From Scatophagus argus (taxonomy: Eukaryota > Chordata > Actinopteri > Scatophagidae), in assembly GCF_020382885.2 (NCBI RefSeq), contig NC_058495.1:21186127-21250126 (forward strand): 64,000 nucleotides of DNA. The letters run 5' to 3'. Shown piece after piece: positions 49,201 through 61,582 of the stretch. The notes below the pieces were generated by a model, which was given only the letters and a program-made list of their open reading frames with translations, had not been told where the DNA came from and did no database searches. The first letter of the stretch is position 1; each line of letters starts with the position of its first letter. A program made the translations under genes and the position numbers.

Positions 49201-50427
49201 ACAAGCCAAAAGTTGAGAAAGGTTACATAAAGAATCAGGTCACCTATCAAAAGAATGGGCCGCTTTATCTGGAGAGTGAGACGTGCGATCAGACACAAGA
49301 CAAGGGCTTCCCAGACAGGGAACCATTGAATAGTTCCCTCTGAAAAGGCAGGCCTTGTGTTTCAGTAGCGAGGTAGATGACGCTCAGACGATCGCTGTCC
49401 CCGGTGTGTCGTATGTCCTCGCGCTGGCTCTGGCTCTGTGGCACAGGGGGAGGAAACCCTTTTCATCTCAGCGGACCGAGGGAGTCGTATCTGAAGTGAG
49501 GGAAAGTGGCAGAGCTCTCAGACGTGCTTTCTGAACACCCACGCTCGGCACAGGGGCCCTTGTTCGCCGCAAAATAAAACCACGCTGAACCATTCAACTT
49601 TTCAAAAACAAGCGTTTCAAAACAAATGGGATTAGGCTAGGTTTAAATTCTGATGGGGTTCATACGTTCCGCCTGATTTAACAGCAGCTTTAAGATTTAC
49701 AGGAGGGCCTCCCTTATGTGCTCTTACACCGTCATCTCCATAACAGTGTTATATTTACATCTCATTAATATTTAATTATATTCTCCATACTTTTACACAG
49801 CAAACAGCTGAGTGTGCTGCTCCCACTTCAGCGAGCCAATTGAAAGAAAGCAGCATGTATTCCCTTTCATCACCTCGTAAACTGCTGCAGTAATTACAAT
49901 ATTACAACACGAAAAACATGCCCAATCTACAGCGAGCTGCTACCAGCGGAAAGCCAGGCGAGGCTGCTAAGTGGCTGCTAAACATTAAAATTTAATTCAA
50001 AACAGTCCACTGATTCAGACACTCCCAGATTGTTGGGTCACCTACAGTTGACATTAACAAACAGAGATTGGTGTTTTTGTTGTGCCGGCTGTCACATGAA
50101 TGAGAATGTGAAGGCTGGAGGAGGAAGAAGGACAAAGGAAGACAAAACTCAGACATTTGGGAGTGATGTGCGAGGATGACTGATGATGATGACAGGCTCT
50201 GCTGTTTCAATATTCCTCCCCGCTGACACCTCGTAGGCACACATCTCTGCACTCCCTCCTCACGCGCTCCCTCCTCACCTCAGCAACATTTAGCACCTGC
50301 AACGTTCTGTCTTTCTCTTTGAACTGAGTAACTGACAAGGAGTCTCTTGACGTGACAGTCGCAGAACAAGCTACAAAACAAAACAAAACAAAACAAACAA
50401 ACAAAAATATATAACGAATTCGCTCAC
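46300..50427. other. zhx3 5' intron (probable)
   Basis: There is no recognisable coding exon. The stretch holds a TG microsatellite at 47692-47718, a CA tract at 48121-48136 and several A-rich stretches. It is interpreted as intronic because splice-site-bounded candidate 5' exons of zhx3 lie on its right. Confidence 0.35.
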
Positions 50428-50503
50428 CTACGACATTATTTGTTTTGCGTGTAATTTGCTTTGACAGTGAAGTGTGGCTGTCTCGAGAGTCTGCCTCAAA
50501 AAT
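50428..50503 (-). other. Candidate untranslated internal exon of zhx3
   Basis: On the minus strand a 76-nt segment is framed by an acceptor ending TTTTTTGCAG and a donor GTGAGC. Both are good consensus sites. The position fits a 5' exon of zhx3, but nothing besides the splice sites supports it. Confidence 0.25.
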
Positions 50504-51263
50504 CTGCAAAAAATTAAAAATAAATAAATAAATAAAATAAAAAACACCCCGCGTCCTTTGGGGGTTGGGGCAGAGAGGGGGAACTCCTGACAGATACATT
50601 TGAATGATCAAAAAATCTGTTTAGCAAGAACATTTTCTGCCAAATGTCCATTAAATAGATTAACGTCATGTGAGTGGATCAGCTGGACACCCAAATATAA
50701 ACCAGAGACAGAGAGCAATTACTGTCTTGCACAGAGAAGAGATTGGGAACAATGGCGCCTCATTTATAAGGGAAACGTGATCCAGCGCTGGGAGCTTTTA
50801 GAAAGCTGACTGTCGAATTGCGATTGTTCTGTTTCCTGCGTGTTTGGGTGTCTCCTGTGTCCATCATGCTGCCACTGTGGACTAATGTGGGGTTTGTGCT
50901 GACAGTAAGGGTGGACAGGCTTCACTTAAGGGGACGTCTTTGTGCATAAATGGCACTGTACGCTTGCCAGCATGAATAAGTGTCGGGCACCACTGTTACG
51001 TGTGCTGAAAAACAATTCAGAGTCATCGGGGTCCTTAGCACATTGCTAATAAGAGTCCACGCAGTCCTCACCGCCTTGTCCAGCTGAAGACATGCCGTGG
51101 CTCCAGCGTGGAGTCTCTGTCTCTGCTGCGGCCGCTTCTTTTTTCTACATGGGTGTGTTTGTGTGTGTCCTGGTGTCTGAATCAGTGTGTAAGATGTAGA
51201 TCTTGTCGTCCTGCTCCTCACACACAAATACACACGCACACTCACACTCACAAGCCCCCTTAC

Positions 51264-51330
51264 CTCCATGACTGCAGCCGCGTCCACTGGGAGACCGGTC
51301 GGTGGTGCCACTCATGTGTTAACATCGCCA
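51264..51330 (-). other. Candidate alternative first exon of zhx3
   Basis: A minus-strand donor GTAAGG follows a CpG-containing stretch ending TGCAGTCATGGAG. It could be an alternative first exon; its 5' limit is unknown. Confidence 0.2.
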
Positions 51331-54275
51331 TGGCAACCCCTCTCTTCCCCTTGCCCACCACGCTACACACACACACACACACACATACAGCGGAGTCACT
51401 CGCCCACACCCACCAACCTCAAGACTCTCACACACACACACAGAAAAAGATACACACACTGGATTCCCTGGACTGCATCCGGTGCAGGACAAACTTAATG
51501 CACATACCCTGCCGGCCATCTTTGAAGAGTCCATTCTTGGTTCAAGTCTCTTTCAGATAACTTTAGGTGAGGTCTACAACAACAACAACAACTTTGCCTT
51601 TTCTCTCTTAATCAGGTTGCAGCCACACAAAAGTCCAGCAGCTCTTGTTTTATGACGGAGGTTGGTCAAAGAAATATCGCAGCTGTACACGCTGCGAATT
51701 ACCTCCTGTCAGTGTTATTGTCTTCCCAAATCAGTGCAGAGGCTTGGAGACTGTTGCAGTACGCTACATACCGACTACACTCTCCCTGTCTGAGCATCTT
51801 TGTTGCGTGGTCCTGTTTTGCGTTAGGGTGAGCGCTCACTGTTGAAATCTTGAAATCTTACATTGTTCTCCAAACCCTTCTATCTGTGGCCCAGATGAAT
51901 GACAGACAAATAAACCATGGTACGCAGAGAAAAAATTCTGAGTCATGCATCCTTTTACATCACTTTTGATGAATAACTTCTTCAGTTCTGTAGCCAAGAC
52001 TACAGGCATTCATTTGGCAACTTAAGAAGAAAAGGAAGAAAGATGGCGGCGTACCGCACATTGTACTGTCCATCCTAAAATGGCTGACATCACAGCCTCC
52101 TCTAACTGCCAAAGCCTGGCAAATGCCAGCTCCTGCTGACCAAACCTTTCTTGTATGGGACAGAGAAAGTGGCAGGGGCTTTTTCCCCACTAGCCCCAAG
52201 GTCCCCCCCCCCCGGCCCCAGCGCACAAGCGTTTCTTTTGGTTGAAACTGTGCAAACATGCTATTTCAGTGAGGCTTTTGAGCGGTCTGGGCTTCATTGG
52301 TCCGATGACAAAAGCAATACCAAAAAGGATGAAAGACCCAAATAAAAGTGAACCTATACAGAACACCGTCCGTCCTTTCTGGTGGGAAAATGGGACTCTG
52401 GATTGTGGTTCGGAGAGTGTTTTTGTGAGGATCATGAGGCATGCCGCTATCATGAATGCTTGTTTGTATAAAAATGGCTGGAAAATAGATCTGGTTGGCA
52501 TTAGATAGTTGATTCTCTTCTCTGAACTCAAGGAATGTTATACACTCCATGTCAGCTAAATCTGCAAATCATGACCATATGACCTTTCTCGGTATTCTTT
52601 GGCAGGGGATTCATTTTGAGCTGCGGGAGGCAGGCAAAGCATAACATCTACAGTTAGTGTTGTTAGAAAGCAGTACACCAAATCCTGAAAAGTACAGTTT
52701 TCCAGGTATATGAGGGGTGGCACGGGCAGAGACCCTGCTTTGCGGAGGGGAGTGGGCAGTCTTGGCCCACTACATTGTGTCTGTGTATACAAACACTCCG
52801 CTGTGGCCATAACGAAAACTGTGAGCTGTGCCTAATTGCAGGGAGTGAGGGATGAAAGGCAATATGCCTGGCCTCATTAGAGCAGTTCCGAGAAGGGAGA
52901 TGGAAGACCGTTCCCAGGGATCCACAAAGGGAATTGACATTCCCCTAGTGTAAGCGTCCTGCTGGAGCGAAAACCTCCACACATACACTCAACTCACTGG
53001 GCCAAGCTGAACCCAGTCTGCCAGATCCACACAGCGAGAGCTCGTTTACCTTTGTTTAGCCGGTCATCACACATGCCTGAAAATTAACTATTGGAGTGCA
53101 GAAATGTCCACTCCAGTCTCCACACAACACCAAAACACCTAATCTCTCAGGAAAACCTCATGGCTTAAGTGTTGCGCAGTCATTTCCATGACCTACATTA
53201 TATGTAACAAGCTTACATGGTTAAATAATTAAAAGACATTCCAAAAATTTCCAGTGATTCATGCCTATCGAGCTGGCAGCCTGAATATTATGGGGTTTTC
53301 TCTGGTGTTATGTACCCACACATGATCCTCAAAGGGAACATTAGTCAGCACAGAGGTAGCTCTCCTAAAGGCACAGGGAGACACATGGCATTCACAGTCA
53401 ATATTTATGTACAGATAGAACATGTGGTTGTACAGGTACTGATATTTTTTAATACAACGCCTCACTGATAATCCACAGTTTGCAAAATAACTACGTGCTC
53501 CTGAAAATGAGCAGCTCTCCTTTCCCTCACTGTACTGTATATATTACAACATGTGTGTGTGTATGTGTGTGTGTGTGTGTGTGTGTGAGCAGGGCAGCGG
53601 CACATGTTGGCAGAAGGAAGAGGAGGAAATGAAAGAAAAAGAGTCCTATGCACAGACATACAGGCCTACCTTTCTGCTCAGGCAGCAGGAAGAAATGTGT
53701 AAAGGCTAATCGATCAATAGATGAAAATTGATACTTGGCGTGCAGTTCGATCTATGGACTCGAAGGCTTCTTATATCAGTCGATAAGCCTGCCATAGCAC
53801 TGTGCTCAGAAGTCTTTCACAACTAAAAAGCACTCACGCTCACGGCACAGTGGGGAAATACAGCGCGTTGTGCAATAAAATAAGCATACGCCACATTGTA
53901 TAGTGCGAGAAGGAGCGCAAAATCATCCAGACGGAGGATCCGTTGTTGTAACTGTAACAAACTGACGAGTTAACCCGTTTCACTCCATTCACAAGGCTGT
54001 GGGGCAACATACCGCCTCGGAGACTACTTGCCAAAGGCGATCTGGCACTCTATATAACCTTATGAATATTCCCCAAAATCCTCCACCCCCCTCCTCCACC
54101 TACTGTCGCCATTTTATACATTGGCGACTTCATATAAACTGCCTTGACTACAGCACCAGATGAAAATTCAATATTCAATAGCGAGGCATAATTTCAGTAA
54201 ACAACTTTGGAGATCGTACCTCGCCAATAATGAGAGGTATTAGCGATTTTTTTGGAAGAGTAGATGTGTCCTTAC
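51331..54275. other. Non-coding stretch in the zhx3 5' region
   Basis: No gene was recognised. It holds a CA repeat near 51364-51386, an AAGATGGCGGC word (YY1-type) at about 52040-52050, a C homopolymer at about 52203-52214 and a TG microsatellite at 53552-53587. Confidence 0.4.
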
Positions 54276-54420
54276 CTCAACAGTCGGTGGGAAAAAATGG
54301 AATCCGACATTAATACATAAATGAATAATATTGTATTAGCTCCGATCGTTGCGTTTTGAGAAGAAGAGGAGGCGAGCAGGGGGTGGGAGCTCTCCTCAAG
54401 TGAACCCGGTGAACTGGCGT
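54276..54420 (-). other. Candidate zhx3 first exon and promoter
   Basis: Reading the minus strand, a donor GTAAGG follows ACTGTTGAG at 54276. The sequence just upstream holds several CpG sites. This is a reasonable place for the zhx3 transcription start, about 8 kb from the coding exon. The call is inferred from the donor site and context. Confidence 0.3.
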
Positions 54421-54649
54421 GAACCCGTCAGTGACCACGGTAAGGTACATAACATTACATTACCCTTCCACCCCTGTGCCACACTGTATGGAGACGGCAA
54501 AACAACTATGGTCGGCGGTGCAGGACGAGGCAGCTCCAAAAAAATTATAGCGAGTGTATTTCCTATGAACACGTGATTCGGAGCGTCATCCAAAATCCAA
54601 AAGCCCTTTCATCTAAAATTTTGGAGAGGGGCGGAGATGAGATGGGGAT

Positions 54650-54740
54650 GTGTGTGTTTGTGTATATGTGTGTGCGTGTGTGTGTGTGTGGAAAGAGGGT
54701 GAGGTGGGTGGTGGTGGTAGTGGTGGTGGTGGGGGACGTA
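54650..54740. repeat. (TG)n microsatellite with a GGT patch
   Basis: An imperfect TG tract at 54650-54690 is followed by a GGT/GTG trinucleotide patch up to about 54735. Confidence 0.9.
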
Positions 54741-55439
54741 TACTGAGCCACATTTGGGTATGTCGTTATAGGGGTAAGGCAGTGCTCTAACAGATTGGTT
54801 ATACATGTCTACGATGGCGCCTCCGCGGTGCAGGCTGAACAGATGAACTGTATTGTGTAAATTTGGGATTTGACAGGAGTTCAGTGATCTGCCGGTTCTG
54901 TCAGTTTCACCACCCAACAGCTTTTTTTTTTTTTTTTAATTAGGTCACATGTTGTTTTTTTTTTCTTTTTCAATAGAAGGCGGTCGTCTTCAGAAAAAAA
55001 TCTCTTGATGGGCTACTATGAATATTAATCGTTGTGGGAATTGTCATTTAAAGCACAGGCCTATTAGCCTGTCGGCTTAAAATAGACTTTTACGCACACG
55101 CGTAACAGTGGTACACCAATTTACACAGACGCACAGTAAATGTAGCCTAATTGTTCATGTCCATTTTTAAAGCTGAACATATGAAGGTATTTTGCCTTGT
55201 ATCAAATCATCAGTATTAGTTATGTCAGGTGGAGAACAGGGGCTATACGGCTGTGACCTTCATGACCTTGTTGGCCCGTCTGTGCGTAAAAGAGCGCTGA
55301 GCAAAACGCAGAGGCCCAAAACGTACAGATGGCGAGTTTAGAATAAGGGTCTGATAGTAAAAAGTAAAACAACTTTCATAATATATTTCGGATCTTAATC
55401 AACAAGTCATATCAACAAGAGAAATGTGACATATTTAAA

Positions 55440-55687
55440 AGTGACATATTTTGTCATTGGAGGGAACTCACTCCAACGAAATTTGTTCTCTGCATTTAAC
55501 CCACCCAAGTGACGTGCACACACACACAGCAAACCCGGGGCAGTGGGCGACCGCGTGCAGCGCCCGGGGAGCAGTGGGGGTTGGGTACCTTGCTCAAGGG
55601 TACCTCAGCCATGGACACCGGGACAGGGAATCGAACCAGCGATCCACCGGTTACGGGTCCGACACCCTAACCGCTGATCCACGACTG
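55440..55687 (-). mobile_element. tRNA-derived SINE, copy 2
   Basis: This copy is in the same orientation as the one at 5742-5991 and differs from it at about three of 245 positions (TTGGGTACC for TTAGGTACC, and GGACAGGG for GGGCGGGG). The tRNA-like head is at the right and the tail is at the left. Near identity shows that the family was active recently. Confidence 0.8.
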
Positions 55688-56457
55688 TAATACTGTTATA
55701 GATAATAGTGCAGAAATAACATTGTACAATGGGGTAAAACCATTAGTGTTGTGGATGCACTGCATTTGGAAATATTACATCATAACATGTTTACTGTGTA
55801 CACTTGTCCATATGTACAGTAAGTGTAACAGGTAGGGGATTGTATGGTCTGAAATCAGTACATCACTTTCAGTGTCTGGTGCTAAGTATGAACATAAGGG
55901 GCTACTGCAGGCCTCCAGTATTAAGGAAACATGAATTTGCTTTTCCCTCCCACTTTGTCCTCACTGAGTTCAGACGTTGCTTGTATCTGTGGCTGTATAC
56001 AGTCAGGAAAAACAAAGATGATCTATCAGGAAGATGAATCACTCAATAGCAAAACAAAAACGCAGCCGGCGGTTCCGGTCTTCAGGAGCGAGACGTGCAG
56101 CTCCACACCATCTGGTGTAGTAACTTGACTAGAGGACATCAGCCTCAGATATGGTTGGACGTACATTCTATACATATACTGATACTATGGCAATCAAGTG
56201 ATTGGCAGCATACCAACAGTCATGACTCGATAAAATATATATATATATATTTTTTTACTTGTTAGCATCTTGGTGTCTATACAGTATGGTTGTCGGACTG
56301 CTTGAAGGTCAAGTTGAGGGAAGGAGTCTGTCTGATTGGCCCTGGTGCTGTTGCCACTAACTTCTTTAATACAGACCTGCATTTTAGGCCCATGCACAGG
56401 ACATTATCTGTGCTGAATAGAGTTTGGAGCCTACCAAGTCTCTCTGTGATTGTCCTA

Positions 56458-56502
56458 AATAGATAGATAGATACTTTATTGATCCCGAGGGAAATTCAAG
56501 TA
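56458..56502 (-). mobile_element. LINE 3' tail with (TAGA)n repeats
   Basis: A short AGAT repeat leads into ACTTTATTGATCCCGAGGGA then AATTCAAG, a widespread fish non-LTR 3' tail read backwards. Only the tail is present, as expected of a severely 5'-truncated copy. Confidence 0.6.
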
Positions 56503-57011
56503 AATAAAAACCATGTTTGCTTATAGTATTAAGTTTACAGTTTATTTTCTTCTATAGAGGTGGCAGATTCAGGCTTGGGGTTATGTAGCCTGTTACAGCA
56601 TAAGAAAACACACAATGTTGAGTGGCCACTAGTCACCAGTGGTGTCAACAAATCCGCTTGATCTTCAGCCTATAAATAGGCGTGTACCCAGCTAATAAAA
56701 ACTAAATCATGTACGAGGAAACCTGACAGTGAGACAAATAGGCTCATATCACGGGAACAGTAGCCAGTGTGGACTTTATTTCACATAATCCATTATTTTA
56801 ACATATCAGGATAACTTTGTGTGTATTATTGCACTTGTGAATCTTTGTTTTGGTGAGATTAGGAGATACTGGTCACAAGGAGTCCCACCGTCCATGAAGA
56901 CAGAAAAAAGCGTCAGAGTGAGAGCTCTCTGCGCCGCCACGCTCTCTGCGGTGTAATCGGATCAGGGCAGAGCAGAGGGACGTCCAGCAGGCTTGTTTGG
57001 CTCCAAATGAG

Positions 57012-57100
57012 CCAATGAGACCGGCTGTACATTAGACTGACAGTCCGATTCAGCGAGCCCGGAGACGCCATCCTGGTTTGACGACCGCCCGACAGCCAAT
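57012..57100 (+). promoter_or_regulatory. fam83d promoter: two CCAAT boxes
   Basis: CCAAT occurs at 57012-57016 and 57096-57100 in a GC-rich patch 130-220 bp upstream of the start codon, with TTTGAC (57077-57082) between them. Paired NF-Y sites with a TTTGAA-like element are common in G2/M genes, which fits the mitotic role of FAM83D. The role of TTTGAC as a CHR-like site is a guess. Confidence 0.45.
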
Positions 57101-57231
57101 GCGGATCTACGAGTGACAGGAACGGAGGGAAAAAACAAAATACGAACTTGCCTTCCTGTAGGTCAAAAGTTACCTGCTACCTGCGGAACGGTAGAGTCGG
57201 TTGAGGAAAAGATGGTTGTGGGATCACAACA

Positions 57232-60200
57232 ATGGCCCTCTCGCAGCTCCTGGATGATTCACCTCTGAGGCCGGGCCCAAAACACACCGAGGCCGACGAC
57301 CTGTACAACGAGAGACACCGGCTGGCTCTGGAGGAGCTGCTGTCCGGGGGCCTCGACAACTTTCTGGACTTTCTCATGAAAGAGAGGATCCCCAGCTTTC
57401 TGTCGGACGACGAGATCCAGCGCATCAGGAGCGCCGCCGTGCCCCCGCGGTGTGCGTCCCTTCATGGGGAGGACCATGCCGTGGAGCAGTCGCTCAGCAG
57501 CTCTCTGGACTGCTCCTCAGTCACCTATTTCCCCGAGGTGTCGGATGTGGAGCCGCCGCTTCTGGAGATGGGCTGGCCCGCCTTCACCGCCGGCTCGTAC
57601 CGGGGAGTCACACGGGCCGTGGCGCACTTCCAGCCCAGCTACGGGGAGTGCATATACAGCTGCAAAGAGGCTGCGAGACGCATGATTAAAAGTGCCAAAG
57701 AGGTATGCGCGAAGAAAGTATTTAAAACACAGCTGCACACTGGGTTACTTTATAATTCTTTATGATTTGGCCACTGATTCTTACTTCCTTTAAAGACTCA
57801 GACAGTCTTGCAGGCAGTGGTAGGATAACAGTATTTATTTCTAATTTGGACATTCCTGAGGGGACACGCTGTATAATGCCTGTTATTATTATAGCTTTTG
57901 CGTTTTCTGCTGTAATTCCTATAATATTTTCTCCCTAAAGACTGCATCGTTACCATGACAGCAAGTGTTCTTGTGGTATCATCTTAAAACTGGATTATTA
58001 TTTTTTTTTGTTGTTGTTGTTGTCAAAATCAAATTCACATTTTAGATTTCATCAAATAAACACACACTACACGCCACAATATAAGTGTGTGTGTGTGTGT
58101 GTGTGGTTACTTATTAACAGTTTTGGAGGGAAAATCTTCTTTGTACCATCCTTAAAATACACGCCAGACTGTCCCTGTGGAATTTCTTTGATCACCCTGA
58201 AATTTAGAAGTTCAGGCTTTGGAAATCTTGATCAGAAAGAATGTGGTGATCGAACTAATGAAAGAAAGAAAAGCAGCACATGAATATTCAGAATATTCAT
58301 GGTGATGCTCCTGATGGGAGCTGTCAGCGCAGCTTCTGGTTTTGAAAGGAGAAATTTCGGCGCGAAGGGAGTGTGCGGCTTCAGCAGCACCTCGGGCCTT
58401 TGCAGGGCCTGCGTGCCAGATGTGTCTTGACTTGCTTTGCTCCCCTCCATGAAAGTTTGCATTCCCTCTCTCATTAGAGCGCTTTAAACTGCAAGGATTT
58501 TCTCTCTGGTTTACAGCTAAAATGTGCCGACAACCTTGAGAAAAATGTTCTCTAATCCGAGTTTGTCCTTTTGTGATGTTGACCCGCTTCCTGCACACAG
58601 TCTTTATTGTGCAACAATGCCCGCACTGTAACAGATCTCCATGTATCTGTACCGTCACTGGTCAGCTCACAGGGACGGCCTGGTCTTGTATTTCTTTGAA
58701 ATCTTCACACATTTCCCTGAAAATTAGCGCTCACAAACTATCATCCAAATGAGCTGGGGAACTCCTGACAAGGCTGCATGTGCATAACAGCAGTTTGAAG
58801 CAATAAATCTGAGATGCGTAAACATCCGTGTCTAATCCTTGACACACAGCCTTTACCACAGCATGTGAAATTCCTTTCTTCCTCACCAAGAAAAAGGAGA
58901 AACCTCGGTGCGGTCCTGAGCTCTGCAAAATGGAGGCCGGCCCTACAGAGCACCTACTTGTCTCCTGTATAAATGTAACTTGTTTGCTGACCAAGCGTTA
59001 CTACTGATTGCCATGGTAACAGGCCACAGTCAATAGAAAGCTCATCAGCGTGCACATTACTGGGTGTGTGTGTGTGTGTGTGTGTGACAGAGATTCCCAG
59101 CTCTGTTTGAATAAGGCCCTGCATTTGATGATAATAATAAAAACACAGTCATGTGCCGCATCTGGGAGAGCGCGGCTGTGGCCCTAAAATGAATTCTATT
59201 ATATTACCTCTGTAATTTTCCACTGCAGGTGATTGCCATAGTTACAGACTCCCTGACAGACCTGGATATCTTTAAGGATCTTCAGGAGGCATGCACCCTC
59301 CGCAGAGTCCCTGTCTACATCCTGCTGGACCAATCATCTGCTCCTGCTTTCCTCAAGATGTGCAGAAATGTCGGCGTTCGCCTGGATGACCTTCGGGTAT
59401 GTGACTGTTCAGTAGAACTGGGTGCGGCTCTGTCTGCACAATAGGAACATCAGATGGCATCAGATAAAAATATACCCTTTTAAGATCTGATTATGACTGG
59501 GTGGGTCTGCACTTATCTCTCATGCCTGTTCACTCTCTCACTCTCTCTCTCTCTCTCTTAATCCGTAGCAAATGAGAGTGCGAATCATAACTGGTACAAC
59601 TTATTACATGAGATCCGGAGCGAGGATTACAGGGAAAGTTCATGAGAGGTTCATGCTGATTGATGGAAACAGAGTGGCTACAGGTTCTTACAGGTAACAA
59701 CCTGCTAACTATTTTACCTAAAGTCAGATGCTATAGTTGGGTATTATGCAGGATGTTAATACCTAAACCCCCTAGATTTATTAGATTGTTAAGTAATACA
59801 TTTTCTGGCTGGGATTTTAGTCATCCGTGTTAAATCCCATTCTTGTGCAGGTTCAACTGGACTGACGGCAAATTAAACAGCAGCAACCTGATCGAGCTGT
59901 CCGGTCAGATAACAGAGAAATTCGATGAAGAATTCCGCATCCTCTACGCTCAGTCTCTACCTGTAAACACTCGAGGACCTCCGAGTGCCCGAAACAGTGG
60001 CATCTACGAGCCTCCCCTCCTCAAACACTCGGTCAACTCCTCTGCTCACCTTGCCAGAGAGAAGCTGGCAGAGCCAGTGTGTCTGACCAGCACCCCCACC
60101 CGGAAGGCCCGATCATTAGCTGTCCATCCACCGTGTGAACCCTTGAGTCCAGACTGCCGTGAAACTGACCCAGTCTCCGACTCCTCCACCATAGATGAAG

Positions 60201-60745
60201 ACTGGACGGAGCAGCAGCACATGCAGGAGGAGATCCTGGCAGGTAGCACTGGTTGCTGTCTTCCTGCAGACCAGCTATCAGAGAAAGGGTTTGTGACCCC
60301 AAGCGCCGTCTCCTGCCACGTCTCCACTCAGACCAGCCAGTCAGTGATGGACAGTGAAACCCAGACTGACCCTCAGCTCACACAGTGTCCCGACCTCGTC
60401 ACACCAACAATCACGTGTTCCAACATGGCATCCTCTCACTCCTTTGTGACTCCCGGGCCGATCTCTCCCACCCAGGCAGCTTCAGACAGCACCTTAAAGG
60501 ACTGCTTCAACAATCTGAGCAAGGAGCGCCAGTACCACTACTCCGCCATCCGCTCCAAGCTGGAGCACATGGTGAACGCCCTGTCCCAGAGGCGAGAGCT
60601 AGTGGACATCACCAACATGACTCAGGGGCCTGGCGCTCACAGCAGGCAGAGGGTACACAAGGACTGTGGGCAGGAACCAAACCCCAGACTGCTTGTTGAA
60701 AGTGTGGGCATGGGCACATGGCCAAGAGCCAGATGTGTACACTAG
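57232..60745 (+). CDS. fam83d: FAM83D (CHICA), mitotic spindle CK1 adaptor
   Basis: Four coding exons (57232-57702, 59229-59396, 59569-59693, 59851-60745) join at GT-AG sites to 552 aa; human has 585. The N-terminal 300 residues form the FAM83 (DUF1669) pseudo-phospholipase-D domain, seen in [17 protein letters not shown], the [11 protein letters not shown] box and ATGSYRFNW. In the family this domain binds casein kinase 1; no PLD activity is expected. The tail carries two dynein-light-chain-type TQT motifs (residues 414-416 and 425-427) and the FAM83D-specific segment [20 protein letters not shown] (466-485), matching the human C-terminal region. FAM83D brings CK1-alpha and the kinesin KIF22 with HMMR to the spindle for chromosome alignment. 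Poly(A) signals at 60815 and 61175 follow. Confidence 0.95.
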
Positions 60746-60814
60746 TTTAGCTTCAGGGATTTTGGTGAAAGGGGGTAGAGCTGTGGCAAGGTTTCTTGTG
60801 GATCCTCTGTTTCA

Positions 60815-60820
60815 AATAAA
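60815..60820 (+). other. Poly(A) signal, proximal, of fam83d
   Basis: AATAAA lies 70 bp after the stop codon. A second AATAAA at 61175-61180 could end a longer transcript. Confidence 0.45.
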
Positions 60821-61582
60821 TAGTTTTGGGTTACGCAGTAGAATTCCAGCTTCCTTCTGTTTGTCTTCTTTTCTGCAGTGCCTTCTTTTGTCCTGCTTTT
60901 CATGACGTGCCCTGTCCATGTTTTTTTTTTTTGGTGTAATGGTAACGCAGATTTGTGAATGATATTAACAGAAATTGTTTTAACCAAAGACACGGTGCAA
61001 TAATCATTTTTTGACCATGTCAGTTTAATGAATATCATTTGCTGAGGTGGTTAAGACTGGATAATATCTGCTGTAGCATGAGTGGAACTGCATTGAACTG
61101 CTGTTTGGGTTATTTAGTACATTTGGTTACTGTAACTGTAATCGGAGATCAGCACGCTCTCACTGTCCTTTGCTAATAAACAAAATGTATTTTGTTAGAT
61201 GAATGCTTAGTTTTTGTCTATTTTTTTTAACACTTCCTACTCATCCACACTTTGTGTTGACTTGTAGCTCTGTTGTGCTTGAAATTGCCATGAAATCCTT
61301 GTGAAGATTATCTTGGAAAACATTTGCTCAGAAGTTCCAGGACACACGAGGAAGCAAACCAAACCCAAGCGAGTTCACAAAGAGAATGAGAGGAAGTGTA
61401 ATATTAGTTGAGAGACAGCATCTGTGATACTGGCACCTCTGCTTATTATGTAGTCAATTGCTGTCCAGGGTGGATTTGGGGAAGAAACCATCAGATTAGA
61501 TGCAGAGATTAGGATAAGATCTAAACAAACACTTCTTTAGACACAGAGAATGAATTTTACAACTGCTGATTCCTTGCTGTTA

